A DNA stretch of 64,000 nt, taken from Allomyces arbusculus (lineage: Eukaryota; Blastocladiomycota; Blastocladiomycetes; Blastocladiales; Blastocladiaceae). The stretch lies in contig JADHYV010000029.1 of NCBI GenBank assembly GCA_027604705.1, forward strand, positions 186,001 through 250,000, in the 5' to 3' direction. The position numbers were made by a program, and so were the translations under genes. The notes beneath the pieces were generated by a model. The model was not told the origin of the DNA. It saw only the letters and a list, made by a program, of their open reading frames with translations, and did not search any database. Shown here one piece after another: positions 9,758 to 19,200 of this stretch (positions are counted from its first letter, which is position 1; every line of letters starts with the position of its first letter).

Positions 9758-11092
9758 TTACCAATTTTCAATATCACCCCCATGCACGTCGTTCAAATGA
9801 CCAAAATAAGCCGGCTCGTCCTTGAACGTACGGTTGCAGCACAGGTGGACGTGGTGCTTTTTCGTCATGTGAAAATGATTGACCAGGTCGGCAAACATTG
9901 GGAATGCATGCTGGCAATAGTGGCACATCTTCGCCAAGTACATTCGTGCGAGCCATTTCGGCAACTTGCGCTCCTTTTTGGTCGGGAACCGCACGTGGCC
10001 CGTTCCCCATCGCATGATACGATACCCGGACGCGGCGCGCGGCCAGTCATTTGGGGCCCACGGATTGTCGAGCACACGATTGCCGTCGTTCACAGCGTCG
10101 GGGTACGGACAGTAATCAGCATCACTCTCCTCGTCGGCGTCGGAAAACGACAGCGTGGCCATGGAATCGGGTTTTGGCATCAGGTCATAGCAGAGCGAAT
10201 CGGGACTGCTCACCGGGGGGCCGAAGCGCTCATGGTACAAGCAAGAGGGCTCGCCATGCGGGTACTTGCGCGAGCGAGTGTCGAACTGGTACCTAGCGCC
10301 GCATACGAAGCAGAATTATGGGCAAGACAAGAGAGCTGTCAGTCAGCCAGAGCAACACTCGCAGGGAACCAATTCCTCGAACAATGTGCAGCGTCAAAAA
10401 AATACCAACCCCAGTGCCACAGAGACACTGCACAAAATCGCCATCGTCGACGCGCTCGGTAAAGATGCGACACACCGGGCACCGTCGCCACCTGTTGGTG
10501 CGCGCCAATTCGTTGAGCGCGTAGAGGTGTGGGTTACGGTTGTGCCCGGCCAACCGGCTCACCGTGCACTCGACGCATCGCCGCGGACGATGGTCGTCGA
10601 CGCAGCAAACGGGGCAGAATGCCGTCGAGCACTGTGGGCACGTCCTTGTCGCGTCCTCAAGCGATGCGACCTTATCCGGTGGTGGGACCTGGACGGTCAT
10701 GCTGCATCCAGGGCGCGGGCAGTTGGCGAGGATTCACTTAATTTCGGAATCGCGCACCAAGTAATGGTGCAAAGGTTGCGGTACGTCACGTGTGCGAGCA
10801 ACACTCGCGCACCTTCGATTGTCAGCGATGCATCACATGTCGGGTCGGTGCACTTGGTTGGAAAATGCAACGTGCGGTCCTTGACAGTGGCGCGAGCCCA
10901 GCTGAGCAGGCAGTCGTGGCAGTGGATGTGGCCACTTTTTTTTGGGATGCGAGCAGGGCGACAGTTGTCCTTGCTGGCGATGGCGGGACGAGCGGCGCCA
11001 GCGCGTGAAGAGATGCCGTTTTGACGCCACAGACAGTGCAGCCGAAAACTGGAGGCAGCGCAAGCTGGGCTCGGGAATGAGAGGACTCGCAA
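9758..11092 (-). pseudogene. decayed RBR (RING-IBR-RING) ubiquitin-ligase copy with C-terminal C2H2 pair
   Basis: This is a paralogue of the intact RBR gene at 31194-32565, read on the minus strand in the same domain order: half RING1 (CHDCLLSW-type), IBR (CPQCSTAFCPVC), RING2 (CPVCRIF..., then FCFVCG), an acidic linker, and the shared C-terminal zinc-finger block (CHYCQHAF... HFHMTKKHHVHLCCNRTF). Several lesions separate it from a working gene. The RING1 PPCGH motif reads KKSGH. The frame shifts and meets a TGA between RING1 and IBR (about 10740-10790). The RING2 catalytic Cys is absent, with VDDGDFVQC where the intact copy has YGKCIQMRC. The intron before FCFVCG has no AG acceptor, reading CATAATTC where the intact copy has CAACAG. 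Unless splicing is very unusual, this copy makes no active ligase. Divergence is considerable, so the duplication is not recent. Confidence 0.8.
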
Positions 11093-11757
11093 GTGCTGAC
11101 AGTAGAATTGGTGTTAAATGGGAATTGGCCGTGCTGGTGGAGTATTGAAGAAGTAGGAGCGACAGGAAGCGAAAAGAGCGGCTTAGCAATGTGTCATTGT
11201 GGGAAGGTGAGCACTCTGTACCCAAGTGCGAACGAATTAATATAAATATTTTGGGGACCAGGTGCTCCTGGTGCACATGGCTATTGAGCCAGGAGAAGCA
11301 GTTCTGCTTCGCACGTTCGAACCTGGGCGAAGGCAATGGTGGTGGGAGGCCGGTTCACCCTGGCTAAACACCAGCACATCCAAATGCCTTATTGCCGTTC
11401 GCCTCGTCATTCTTTTACTTTGCATACACTCGGTTTACTTGCGCGGTTCCACTGCACGCCGCGGTGCTTGATGTTTTTCCTTCGCTGTCCTGCACTTTCC
11501 GTTGCAAGCATGCAAAGTCTTGATATGACGAATGTATATGGAACAAAACGGCAGACTGAAAACAGCTTCAAATCCGAGTCCAATTGAATAGGCGCAAGCA
11601 CAGACGGACAAAAAACTGGATCACACAAATACAAATTGTTGCCTGTTGAGCTCAAATCAATGTGTGAACAGCTCGAATCGTCAGAGCCGGGCCAAACGTT
11701 CGGATTCGCGAGAGCGGAGCCGGTGTTCAATGAACGAGTCAAACGCGGCGAGCGTGA
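11093..11757. other. spacer between FIAW and RBR remnants
   Basis: About 660 bp with no gene. A TATTTATATT word near 11240 (minus sense) could be the old promoter of the RBR copy. The equivalent spacer in the plus-strand copy is about 590 bp, so the arrangement is conserved. Confidence 0.4.
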
Positions 11758-12087
11758 TCACATGTCCTTTTGGGCCGACTTGCGCGCATACCCATTCGCC
11801 GGATCCGCGAGCACCTCGTTCTCGCGAAACCAATGACTCATCCGATCGCGGGCGACGCTGGAGCGCGCGAACGCTTGACGGTGACTGTAAAACGCCCACC
11901 ACCCGGCAGCAGGGAAATACTGGCCGTCAACAAATGTCACAACATCCATGGGCTGGATCGCGCGCCGTGACCCGTCACGTTCGCGCCCACGCCGACGCTC
12001 GGGCTCGATCCACGCAATGAAATCCATAATATACGCCGGGTAACGATTGCGGAGGGCAGTCGTGACTTGGCGCAACAGACCCTCCAT
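11758..12087 (-). CDS. FIAW-domain protein, minus-strand copy (partial or decayed)
   Basis: I do not recognise the family. The frame carries a conserved block (FIAWIEPER, then RAIQPMDVVTFVDG, then AAGWWAFY, then WFRENEVLADP and a YARKSAQKDM end). It aligns over about 100 residues with the frame at 30052-30774 on the other strand. It stops right after KKDM/QKDM, where the other copy continues with WMVTRPAFQRFV, a Trp-to-stop difference. The true 5' end is unclear. The nearby minus-strand stretch 12170-12525 also has protein-like composition (a helical, Ala/Leu-rich segment) and could be an upstream exon of this gene or the tail of the protease-like gene. It lies directly upstream of the decayed RBR copy, as in the other module. 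Confidence 0.5.
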   Translation of the reverse strand: MEGLLRQVTTALRNRYPAYIMDFIAWIEPERRRGRERDGSRRAIQPMDVVTFVDGQYFPAAGWWAFYSHRQAFARSSVARDRMSHWFRENEVLADPANGYARKSAQKDM

Positions 12088-12357
12088 AGATCCGCATGGT
12101 TAGTCGAGCGTGCGCATCCGGTGTCGCATTAGGCGCATGAACCAGTTCCGAGTAATTGCTACCTTGCGCTCCGTCACGCACAGAATCAGCACATGCGGAT
12201 GGTGCATCGACACGAGCAACAGTGGTAACGTTTGCGCATTGGTCCGACGCAACACTGGGGCCACCTAATTCCATAGGAACAGGGTGGAGAACGTTCAGGA
12301 AGGTATCAACAATACGGCCACGGTACCCTGCAACAAAATTCTGCAGCTGTTCAGCTG

Positions 12358-13447
12358 TCAATCGCACCGCCGCTCCACTTCCACCGAGATTTGCAATGAG
12401 GTCATGGAGAATGCCGTCAAGGGCGCGAACAGCGCTCTGCTGGGCAAGGGCGAGTGCTGGACGGAGAGCGGAATCACATAGTGCATGGCGATAGGCAACT
12501 TGGGCGAGCGACAAAACAGGCAAGACGCCAGGCGAGATGACAGGCGAGGTGCGTGCGGTCGGTGTGCTGAACGTGCTGGCCGACCACGACGCGATCGGCA
12601 GACCAGGTTGTGGAATCTTTCATACGTCGCGTTCGAGGCACCAACGGCTCGCCACCGCTCGAGTAAAATGATCAAGACGGGCGGCCAGACAGTGATTCGA
12701 TTCCGGGTCCCAAATACGATAATTGGTTCAGGCTCACCACAACCTTGGCAGCCCCGATCGAATGAGTGCAGCGGATTGAAGTAATGATCGAGGCACTCGC
12801 GCAACGTCAGCGGGCGCTTGGACTGGCCATGCAGCAGGTCAAAAAGTGAAAGCACGAGGTTCGAAAACGAGTGCACGTCGCCCTTCGTGCATGAGCCGCA
12901 CTGTGTGCACGCCGCAAATGCGCGCTCAGATTCAACAAGAACAGTACCAAAACTGGTAGCAGCTGTCGCTTTGAGAATGCTGGTAAGCGCCTCGTGGGCG
13001 TCCTGCTGTTCGTGCGACGCAAAAGCGGGGTCCGATGCAGCCACAGTGTTCTATGAATTTCAGTTACGCGAGACTTGGTCTTTAGAAACAGGCGACACAA
13101 AGACGAGAGGCCCGACTTACAACAAGGTCAGACTATGAGAGTGGTTGGCGGTTGGTCTTTGCGTTCATGGCTCGAAACAGTGCGAACAGAGATTGAGGGA
13201 GCGGTGGCATATTGGTGGGGCTCGTGTTGGAAATATCGACCAGTGAAATCGGATTTTGGTTGGATCATGAGCTGATGTGCGATAGCTTGCTGCTTGAATT
13301 CAGGCTGGAGTCACGCCGAAATACATGCCGCCCGCGTGTGCTTGATATACTCGGTACATGTGCGTTGAGGTAGCACTTGTTGCCTGGGTTTTGGAGGCCA
13401 ACCGGCAGCTGGCCGTTGTGTGGCATGTCATGGCGCAGGCGGTTCAT
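12358..13447 (-). CDS. ubiquitin-specific protease-like gene, incomplete model
   Basis: The first exon (13447-13358, ATG to a GTACCG donor) ends in GLQNPGNKCYLNAH. This is the Cys box of the USP/UBP family, with the catalytic Cys in GNKCY. A later exon starting about 13050 after a CATAG acceptor carries the family's QQDAHEAL signature. It continues with a zinc-ribbon-like CTQCGSC...CQGCGEP pattern and ends near PPVLIILLERWR, the counterpart of the LHLKRF block. The piece in between (13060-13357) contains a USP-like stretch (PLPQSLFALFRAMNAKTNRQ), but I could not join it cleanly. The C-terminal His box (GHYVAY type) is not visible in any frame. The gene is therefore either a diverged or decayed protease or has distant exons that I missed. 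It would remove ubiquitin, opposite to the neighbouring RBR ligases. Confidence 0.6.
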
Positions 13448-13931
13448 GTCCAACAACGCCGCGTGGTACTGTCGAAGGTTAAATGCACGCGGTATGCTTG
13501 TAGCACCCGATAGCGTCGTTGCGTCCTTGCGTCGCTGCAGCGTCGTTGAACTGGTCTCCAGACACGGTTTGCGCTTGATGTACTGTTTTCTGGCCTGTCA
13601 TCTCGTTCCCTCTTGCCGCGGTCACGTGCAGAATTTTGCTGATCGGGTGACAGAAGCTCGACATCCGCGACTGTCTGTAGCTGCTGTTCACATCGACGCC
13701 TTCACCAAGTGTTCTTCACCAATCACTATCTGCACCGAGCGGCAACACAATGGATAATGGCTTTCCCTATAAATATCGTGTCCAGCAGTGACCGCGACAG
13801 CCCACCCCCCGTCGCCGAGGCCTGGACCGCTGCCACGCTCGTATGCCTGATTTCCAGGCCCTGCCGTCGCAAGCGGTTACAATACGAATGGATGGCAACC
13901 CTGACGACTTTCTCCACCACCTTTCTGGCCG
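13448..13931. promoter_or_regulatory. divergent upstream region between USP-like and LRR genes
   Basis: The two genes point away from each other, sharing about 480 bp. A TATAAATAT word at 13768-13776 faces the LRR gene. A 16-codon upstream reading frame lies at 13888-13935 (separate entry). Confidence 0.5.
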
Positions 13932-13935
13932 ATGA
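13888..13935 (+). other. short upstream ORF overlapping the LRR start codon
   Basis: ATG at 13888 opens a 15-residue peptide whose TGA (13933-13935) overlaps the main ATG (13932-13934) as ATGA. Such an overlap suits termination-reinitiation control of the downstream frame. This is inference, as the transcript start is unknown. Confidence 0.4.
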
Positions 13936-15683
13936 TCGAATTTTTTCAGCGAGCCAAGGCCCAGTGCGACGACCTCACGCGCGTCGCTGCGCTCTCGCTC
14001 ACCGTCGACACGACGCACATGTCGGCGTCGGCCGTGGGCCAGCTCGTACCATTCCTACGATCTCTGTCGCTGCGTGGCCGCGTTCCGACGATCCGGTACT
14101 TGTGTTGTGTCTCGTTGCTCGATTATTCTGCATCTCTGACTCAGATTCCCCTCCGATTCAGCGACCTCGGCACACACTTTGCGCTCCTGACGACGCTGCA
14201 CCTGCCATCATGCAACCTCGCCGACCTCGACGGCATCCACGCGTTCCCGGCTTTGATCGACTTGAACGTTGCGCACAATCGCATCACCGACGTTTCGCCG
14301 CTCTCGCTGGCCGAATCGCTCGTCGTCCTCGACGTCGGCCACAACAAGCTCGCCGACTGGACGCAGATCGAGGAACTCGCGCTGCTCGCGACGCTACGCG
14401 ACCTGACAGTTGCGGGCAACCCGGTTGTCGCTGCAACGGCGGCTCCGCGTGACCGTGTCCTCGCGATTTTGCCGCACCTCCGGTCGCTCGATGGCGTTGC
14501 CGTGACGTTGACCGCGATTTACGGTGGAGAAGCGCCGGCAGCGCCGCGCGAATCAAACGGGATCGGTGCTGCGGGGGATGCGGTCACGGAAGCGGCACCA
14601 GCACCGTCGCCGACGGCCGAAATTCAGCGGCTCGCCCTTGACCGCTTGCTCCACGCGATTGCGGCACCGGTATCGCCCACGATGGCCGTTGCACCCGTCT
14701 CTGTCGCGGCAGTGGCTGTGCGATCGACAACGGCACCGACGGCACCCACTGCCGCCGCCGCACCCGTACCATTGGTGGGAGCGCCAGCAGAGCGATCGAG
14801 CACAATCTCGATACCTCTCGCTACGGCTGCTGCTCCCGCACCCGCGGCCGCAGCGCCAGTCGCGCGATCCCTATCCCCACCCTCGCCGCCAATTCGCGCT
14901 TCACGATCAGTATCACCGCCATTACCACCACCCTCAGGACCCGCTGCGCCTGTCCGGCCCGCCGCCGCCGTCCCCGCGCCCGTCGCTGCACACCGACGAA
15001 CGCGCTCGCCGAGCCTCCCGCTCCCCGCGTCGCCCGCTCCCCTTCCGCCCGCGCACGACCCCGCTGCCGAGACCGACGACGACCGCGCCGCGCGGCACTG
15101 GCTTCTCTCACTCGAAGTGCACGGGCACCCGCCACCGCCACTCCCACCCCCACTCTCCACCGGCCTGGCCGCACGACGGTCCCCACGGCGACCCGCATCG
15201 AGTATTTCGTCACGCACAACGTTACCGCCGCTTGCTGCGCGTCCGGACTCGCCGGTTGTCGCGGTGGCCATGGCGGACTCGCCGCGGTCAGCAAGCCCAG
15301 TGTCTCCACATGTCCTTGGTGCGCGCACGACCAGTCCGACTGGCGCGGCGGGGATGACGCGGATCGCGCGCCCGGGCCCGTCGCCGCCGCTCCCGGCACC
15401 ACCACCGGCCGACGCGCACGCACATGTGCACGGGCGACGCCGGCACTCGGTGCAGGTCGTGGCCGCGGCGGGTGTCACCGAGTTGGACCCAGCGTATGGT
15501 CGCACGCGCCGCGTGTCGTTGCCGCCACCAGTCGACGGGCAGGGCGCAGCGGGCGCGTGGCATGGGGGACAAGGGTCGCTGGTACAAGCGCCACGGACAG
15601 CGTCGCCGCCCGCCGACGATGGTGTGAGCGATCGCGATCGTGGGCTTGGTACGGTGCGGCCGGGGGTGCTGTTTACGGCGTGA
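13932..15683 (+). CDS. leucine-rich-repeat protein with long disordered tail, 583 aa
   Basis: Residues about 75-170 hold several LRRs of the SDS22 / LRR-cap type: LTTLHLPSCNLADLDGI, LIDLNVAHNRITDV, LVVLDVGHNKLADW and LRDLTVAGNPV. They end in an LRSLDG cap, which suggests a protein-binding solenoid like those of SDS22, U2A' or axonemal LRR proteins. The rest (about 200-583) is Ala/Pro/Ser-rich low complexity. The frame is continuous, but residues about 50-65 (RVPTIRYLCCVSLL) fit the fold poorly. A 63-nt in-frame intron is possible there (donor GTTCCG, acceptor ACTCAG before the IPLRFSDLG codons). The start follows a TATAAATAT word and overlaps a short upstream frame. The cellular role is unknown. 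Confidence 0.7.
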   Translation: MIEFFQRAKAQCDDLTRVAALSLTVDTTHMSASAVGQLVPFLRSLSLRGRVPTIRYLCCVSLLDYSASLTQIPLRFSDLGTHFALLTTLHLPSCNLADLDGIHAFPALIDLNVAHNRITDVSPLSLAESLVVLDVGHNKLADWTQIEELALLATLRDLTVAGNPVVAATAAPRDRVLAILPHLRSLDGVAVTLTAIYGGEAPAAPRESNGIGAAGDAVTEAAPAPSPTAEIQRLALDRLLHAIAAPVSPTMAVAPVSVAAVAVRSTTAPTAPTAAAAPVPLVGAPAERSSTISIPLATAAAPAPAAAAPVARSLSPPSPPIRASRSVSPPLPPPSGPAAPVRPAAAVPAPVAAHRRTRSPSLPLPASPAPLPPAHDPAAETDDDRAARHWLLSLEVHGHPPPPLPPPLSTGLAARRSPRRPASSISSRTTLPPLAARPDSPVVAVAMADSPRSASPVSPHVLGARTTSPTGAAGMTRIARPGPSPPLPAPPPADAHAHVHGRRRHSVQVVAAAGVTELDPAYGRTRRVSLPPPVDGQGAAGAWHGGQGSLVQAPRTASPPADDGVSDRDRGLGTVRPGVLFTA

Positions 15684-16279
15684 AAGGTGGCCGGTGCGGG
15701 TGATGCACGCTGCGATGCGAGATGTGCCGTCGAATTACTGTGAGGAGCGCCGGTGGAGAAGTGAGGGGTACTTTGGGGCGGTTAGATCGTGGTCCCGTCA
15801 CGAGAACGGTCTGGGGGGCATTTGATGGGATGGGAGGACTGAACTGGCGGGCCGGAATCTCCACTCAATCAACCGTTTTTATCCCACCCATATCCACACC
15901 CAGATGTGCAGCACGGTCGGACCAGCCTGATCCTCGTGCGCGCTTCGCTCCAACCACACTACATCTGGCCACATTCCCGTTCGCGGCCGGCGCACTGCCA
16001 ACGCGCTCACTCTAAAAAAATATCGACGACCCAGCGAGCTCGCGTGCGTCGACGCTGGCGCCAAGCCATCATCATCCTTCACCCCCACAGCTCAAAGCGA
16101 GGGCAGCAAACGCCTCGGAAACGGCAAGAAAAATGAAAAATCAAGGCGGTCCAAAATCGAAACAACATGGGTAGAAATACATGGCGATAGCGCGTGCCTG
16201 CTCCCCCGTCGTCTCCTCGTCTCTCGCACGCAATCGCTCGCTCAATCTGTCCTCCTCCACCGCGCACCGCGCGTCGCGA
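15684..16279. other. convergent 3' flanks of LRR and PX-kinase genes
   Basis: About 600 bp between two stop codons that face each other. No gene or RNA seen. Confidence 0.5.
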
Positions 16280-19200
16280 TCACGGTGACGACCCATAACT
16301 CGCCGGCGCAAGCCGCACCCCTGTCGACCTCTCCGACGGCGTTTCGTCCCCCTCATCCTCCTCATCCTCCGCGTCCCCTTCGGCCTCGGACGACGACACG
16401 TCACTACCGTACACGTCGCGCAAGACATCCTCGTCCGGCCCCGTCCCGTAATACGTGAACCCGGCAAACGCGTCGTCGTCAGACTCAGACTCGGCGAGCA
16501 CATGGTCGCGAATTGCGTCCAGGTCGCCGCCACCATGCCCGTTGATCGCCGCAGATGATGCAGCAGCCGTGGGCGCGGTCGCCGACGCGGCCGAGGCCTT
16601 CTTGGCGGCCGACTTGGACCACGGAGTCTTGAGTTTCTTGTCCTTGGTGGGCTTGCTGATCGCTGCAGCGGCAGCCGGCGTAGCTGGTGCAACGGTGGCC
16701 CCGTGCTCGTCGCCATTCGCGTGCCCATCGGCCGCGGCATGCTTGGCGGCCCATGCGGCCTTGGACACAGTTGAGACCGACCCGGACGTCAGATCCTCGT
16801 CCTTGAACGCCGGATCAATGTACCGCAAATCGAGCGTCGACTCCAAGTCCGGCACAAACGGCGGGCGGTAGAGCTTATTCACCAACTTGTTCCAGTCGAC
16901 ACCTGCAAAGAAAATATGCGCCTTGACTTCGCGTGCGCCGCCCCGTGCGCCCAATCGCGCCTCTGGGTGCCGGACGAGCAAGGCGGCCACAAACGCGCGC
17001 GCCGCCGACGAGACGGGGATATGCGCGGGCCACTTGAGCTTATCGTGCAGGATCCGCTGGAACAGTTCCTGCGTGTTGGCCGAGTAGAAGGGGGGGAGGC
17101 CCACGAGCATTTCGTAGACGACCGACCCGAGACACCACCAGTCGACGGCGAGTCCGTAGGGTTGCCGCTTGACGATTTCCGGGGCCAGGTACTCGGGCGT
17201 CCCGCAAAACGTGCGCGTGCGGCCGTCGGTCAAGTGCATGTTTTCCTTGGCGAGCCCGAAATCGGTCAGCGCGATATGGCCTTCGCGGTCGAGCAGCAGG
17301 TTTTCGGGCTTCAAGTCGCGGTAGAGAATGTGCAGGCCGTGCAGGTACTCGAGCGCCGACGTGATTTCCGCCGCGTAGAACCGCACGCGGTCCTCGGGAA
17401 ACCGACGTTCGCGCTGCAAATGGAAAAACAGTTCGCCGCCGTTCACGTAGTCGAGGACGAGGTACAACTTGAGCGGCGTCTGGAACGCGTACTGCAGCCC
17501 AATCAGGAACGGGTGCTTCATGTTGCGCATGAGCACGTTGCGCTCCGACATCACGTGCCGGATCTCGTTCGGGTGGTTTTTCAGCACCGCCTTGGATATC
17601 ACTTTGATCGCACACGGCTTGCCCGTCTGCTTGTGCTTGGCGAGCAAGACCTTGCCAAACGTGCCCTTGCCAATCAACTTGATCAGCTGGAAGTCGTCGA
17701 GACAGATCTTGGCCTGCGTCGCCGACACTTCCTCGACCCCCGGCACGTTCAACGGCGCCGCGGCCGAACTCGCGACCGCGGCAGCGACCGCCGCGTCCGC
17801 ATCGGCCTCGGACGTGCCCCCCGCCACGGGGACGGGACGCGCGCTCGCGCCCATCGACGGGGCCGATGCACTGCGGCCCGCAGGCTTCCCACCGACGGGC
17901 GCCGGCGGAATTAGTGCCAAATCGTCGGCGCTCGGCGTCGCGTCGGCAGTCACTGGCGAACTCGGCTTAACCCCCGTCGCGGCCGTCGGCGACACGGGCG
18001 CCGTATGCGGCACGTGTAGCGCATCACGCGCCGCCTGCGCCGCCTTGTTACCGGGCAACACGAACCCGGCCATGCGCTTGACCGCCGACGATGGCTGCTG
18101 CGCGTGCTCGCCGTCGAAATCCGCGAGCATCGCCGGGGACTCGGCGGTCGTTGGGCTCAAAAGAGCGCCCATAAACCCGCCCGACGCGCCGTGCGCGCCC
18201 GTGCCGGAACTGTTATTCGATGACCCCATGAGCTTGAGAATTGGTGGCAGGTGGAAATGCCGCCGGCGTTTGCGCGGCGCCGTGAGCGCCTTCCCGGCGT
18301 CGACCGCGCCCGACGACGGGGAGCCTGCGCCGTGATCGTCGGCCCCCACCGCACCGGCACCGGCACCCTCCCCGGCCGTCATGTCCAAGTTACTCGTCAA
18401 CCCCATCAACGTCGCCGACGGACTCGTCAGTTCTGCCGACGGCGACTGCGGTGCCGCTGCAGCTGCCGCAGCCGCCGCGGCAGCAGCAGCAGCCAACGCC
18501 ATAGCCTCGGCCTCGGCGCGGTTCTTCTTGGCTTTCCGCGCGAGTTTCTTAGCGACTTTGGCCTCGCGCGCGCGCTGGTCCTGCTCGGCCTCGGCGCGGA
18601 TCCGCGCCGCCTTCTTGGCGGCTTTCGCGTCCTTTTCCCGCGCTTTCAGTTCCTTCTTGTGCGCCTCCTTCAGTTTTTTGGCAGCTTTCTTCTCAGCCTT
18701 TTTCTGCTGCCGGCGCAGGTCCTCGGCGTCAGCCGGGGACAGGGCCAGGCCGGGGGACATGGGCGGGGACGCGAGAAGAGACGACGCCAGGTCGTCGCCC
18801 GCGGAGCGCGGGAGGGTCGCGGTACTCGGTTTCGACCGGAGCGGCAAGAACGGGATCGTCGCAATCGCGTTGACGAGCTTGGACGTGGCCGACGTTGGTG
18901 GCGAGGTCCCAAAATGCACGTGGTGCGATGCCGACTCGGTCGTGGGCGTGATCGCCAGATCCAGCGCTGCGGGGGCCGACGCCGGGCCCGCGGCCGCCGT
19001 TCCTTCCTCGTCCACGACGGCGCGATCCGCGGCCGCATTGGCCGTATTCCCGAACCGGTCGGCGACCGCGTTCTCCACATTCGAGTAGGCCCGCCCGACG
19101 CGGCGAATGATCTTGGACGTGCGGTGCTTGACCTGCGACAGCGCGGCCTTCGGTGAAATTCCATCGTCCGGTTTCTTGTGCTTGTTCTTCTTGGTCTTGT

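Noticed and set aside
11240-11330. Possible tRNA gene (GTTCGAACC B-box-like word with a TGGCTATTGAGCC upstream)
   Set aside because: No acceptor or anticodon stem can be folded around it. At best it is a degenerate tRNA-derived repeat.
14624-15505. Long minus-strand frames opposite the LRR protein tail, and similar long frames opposite other GC-rich genes
   Set aside because: Their composition is the mirror image of Ala/Pro codons (Gly/Arg/Ala-rich), with no domain. They are shadows of high GC content.
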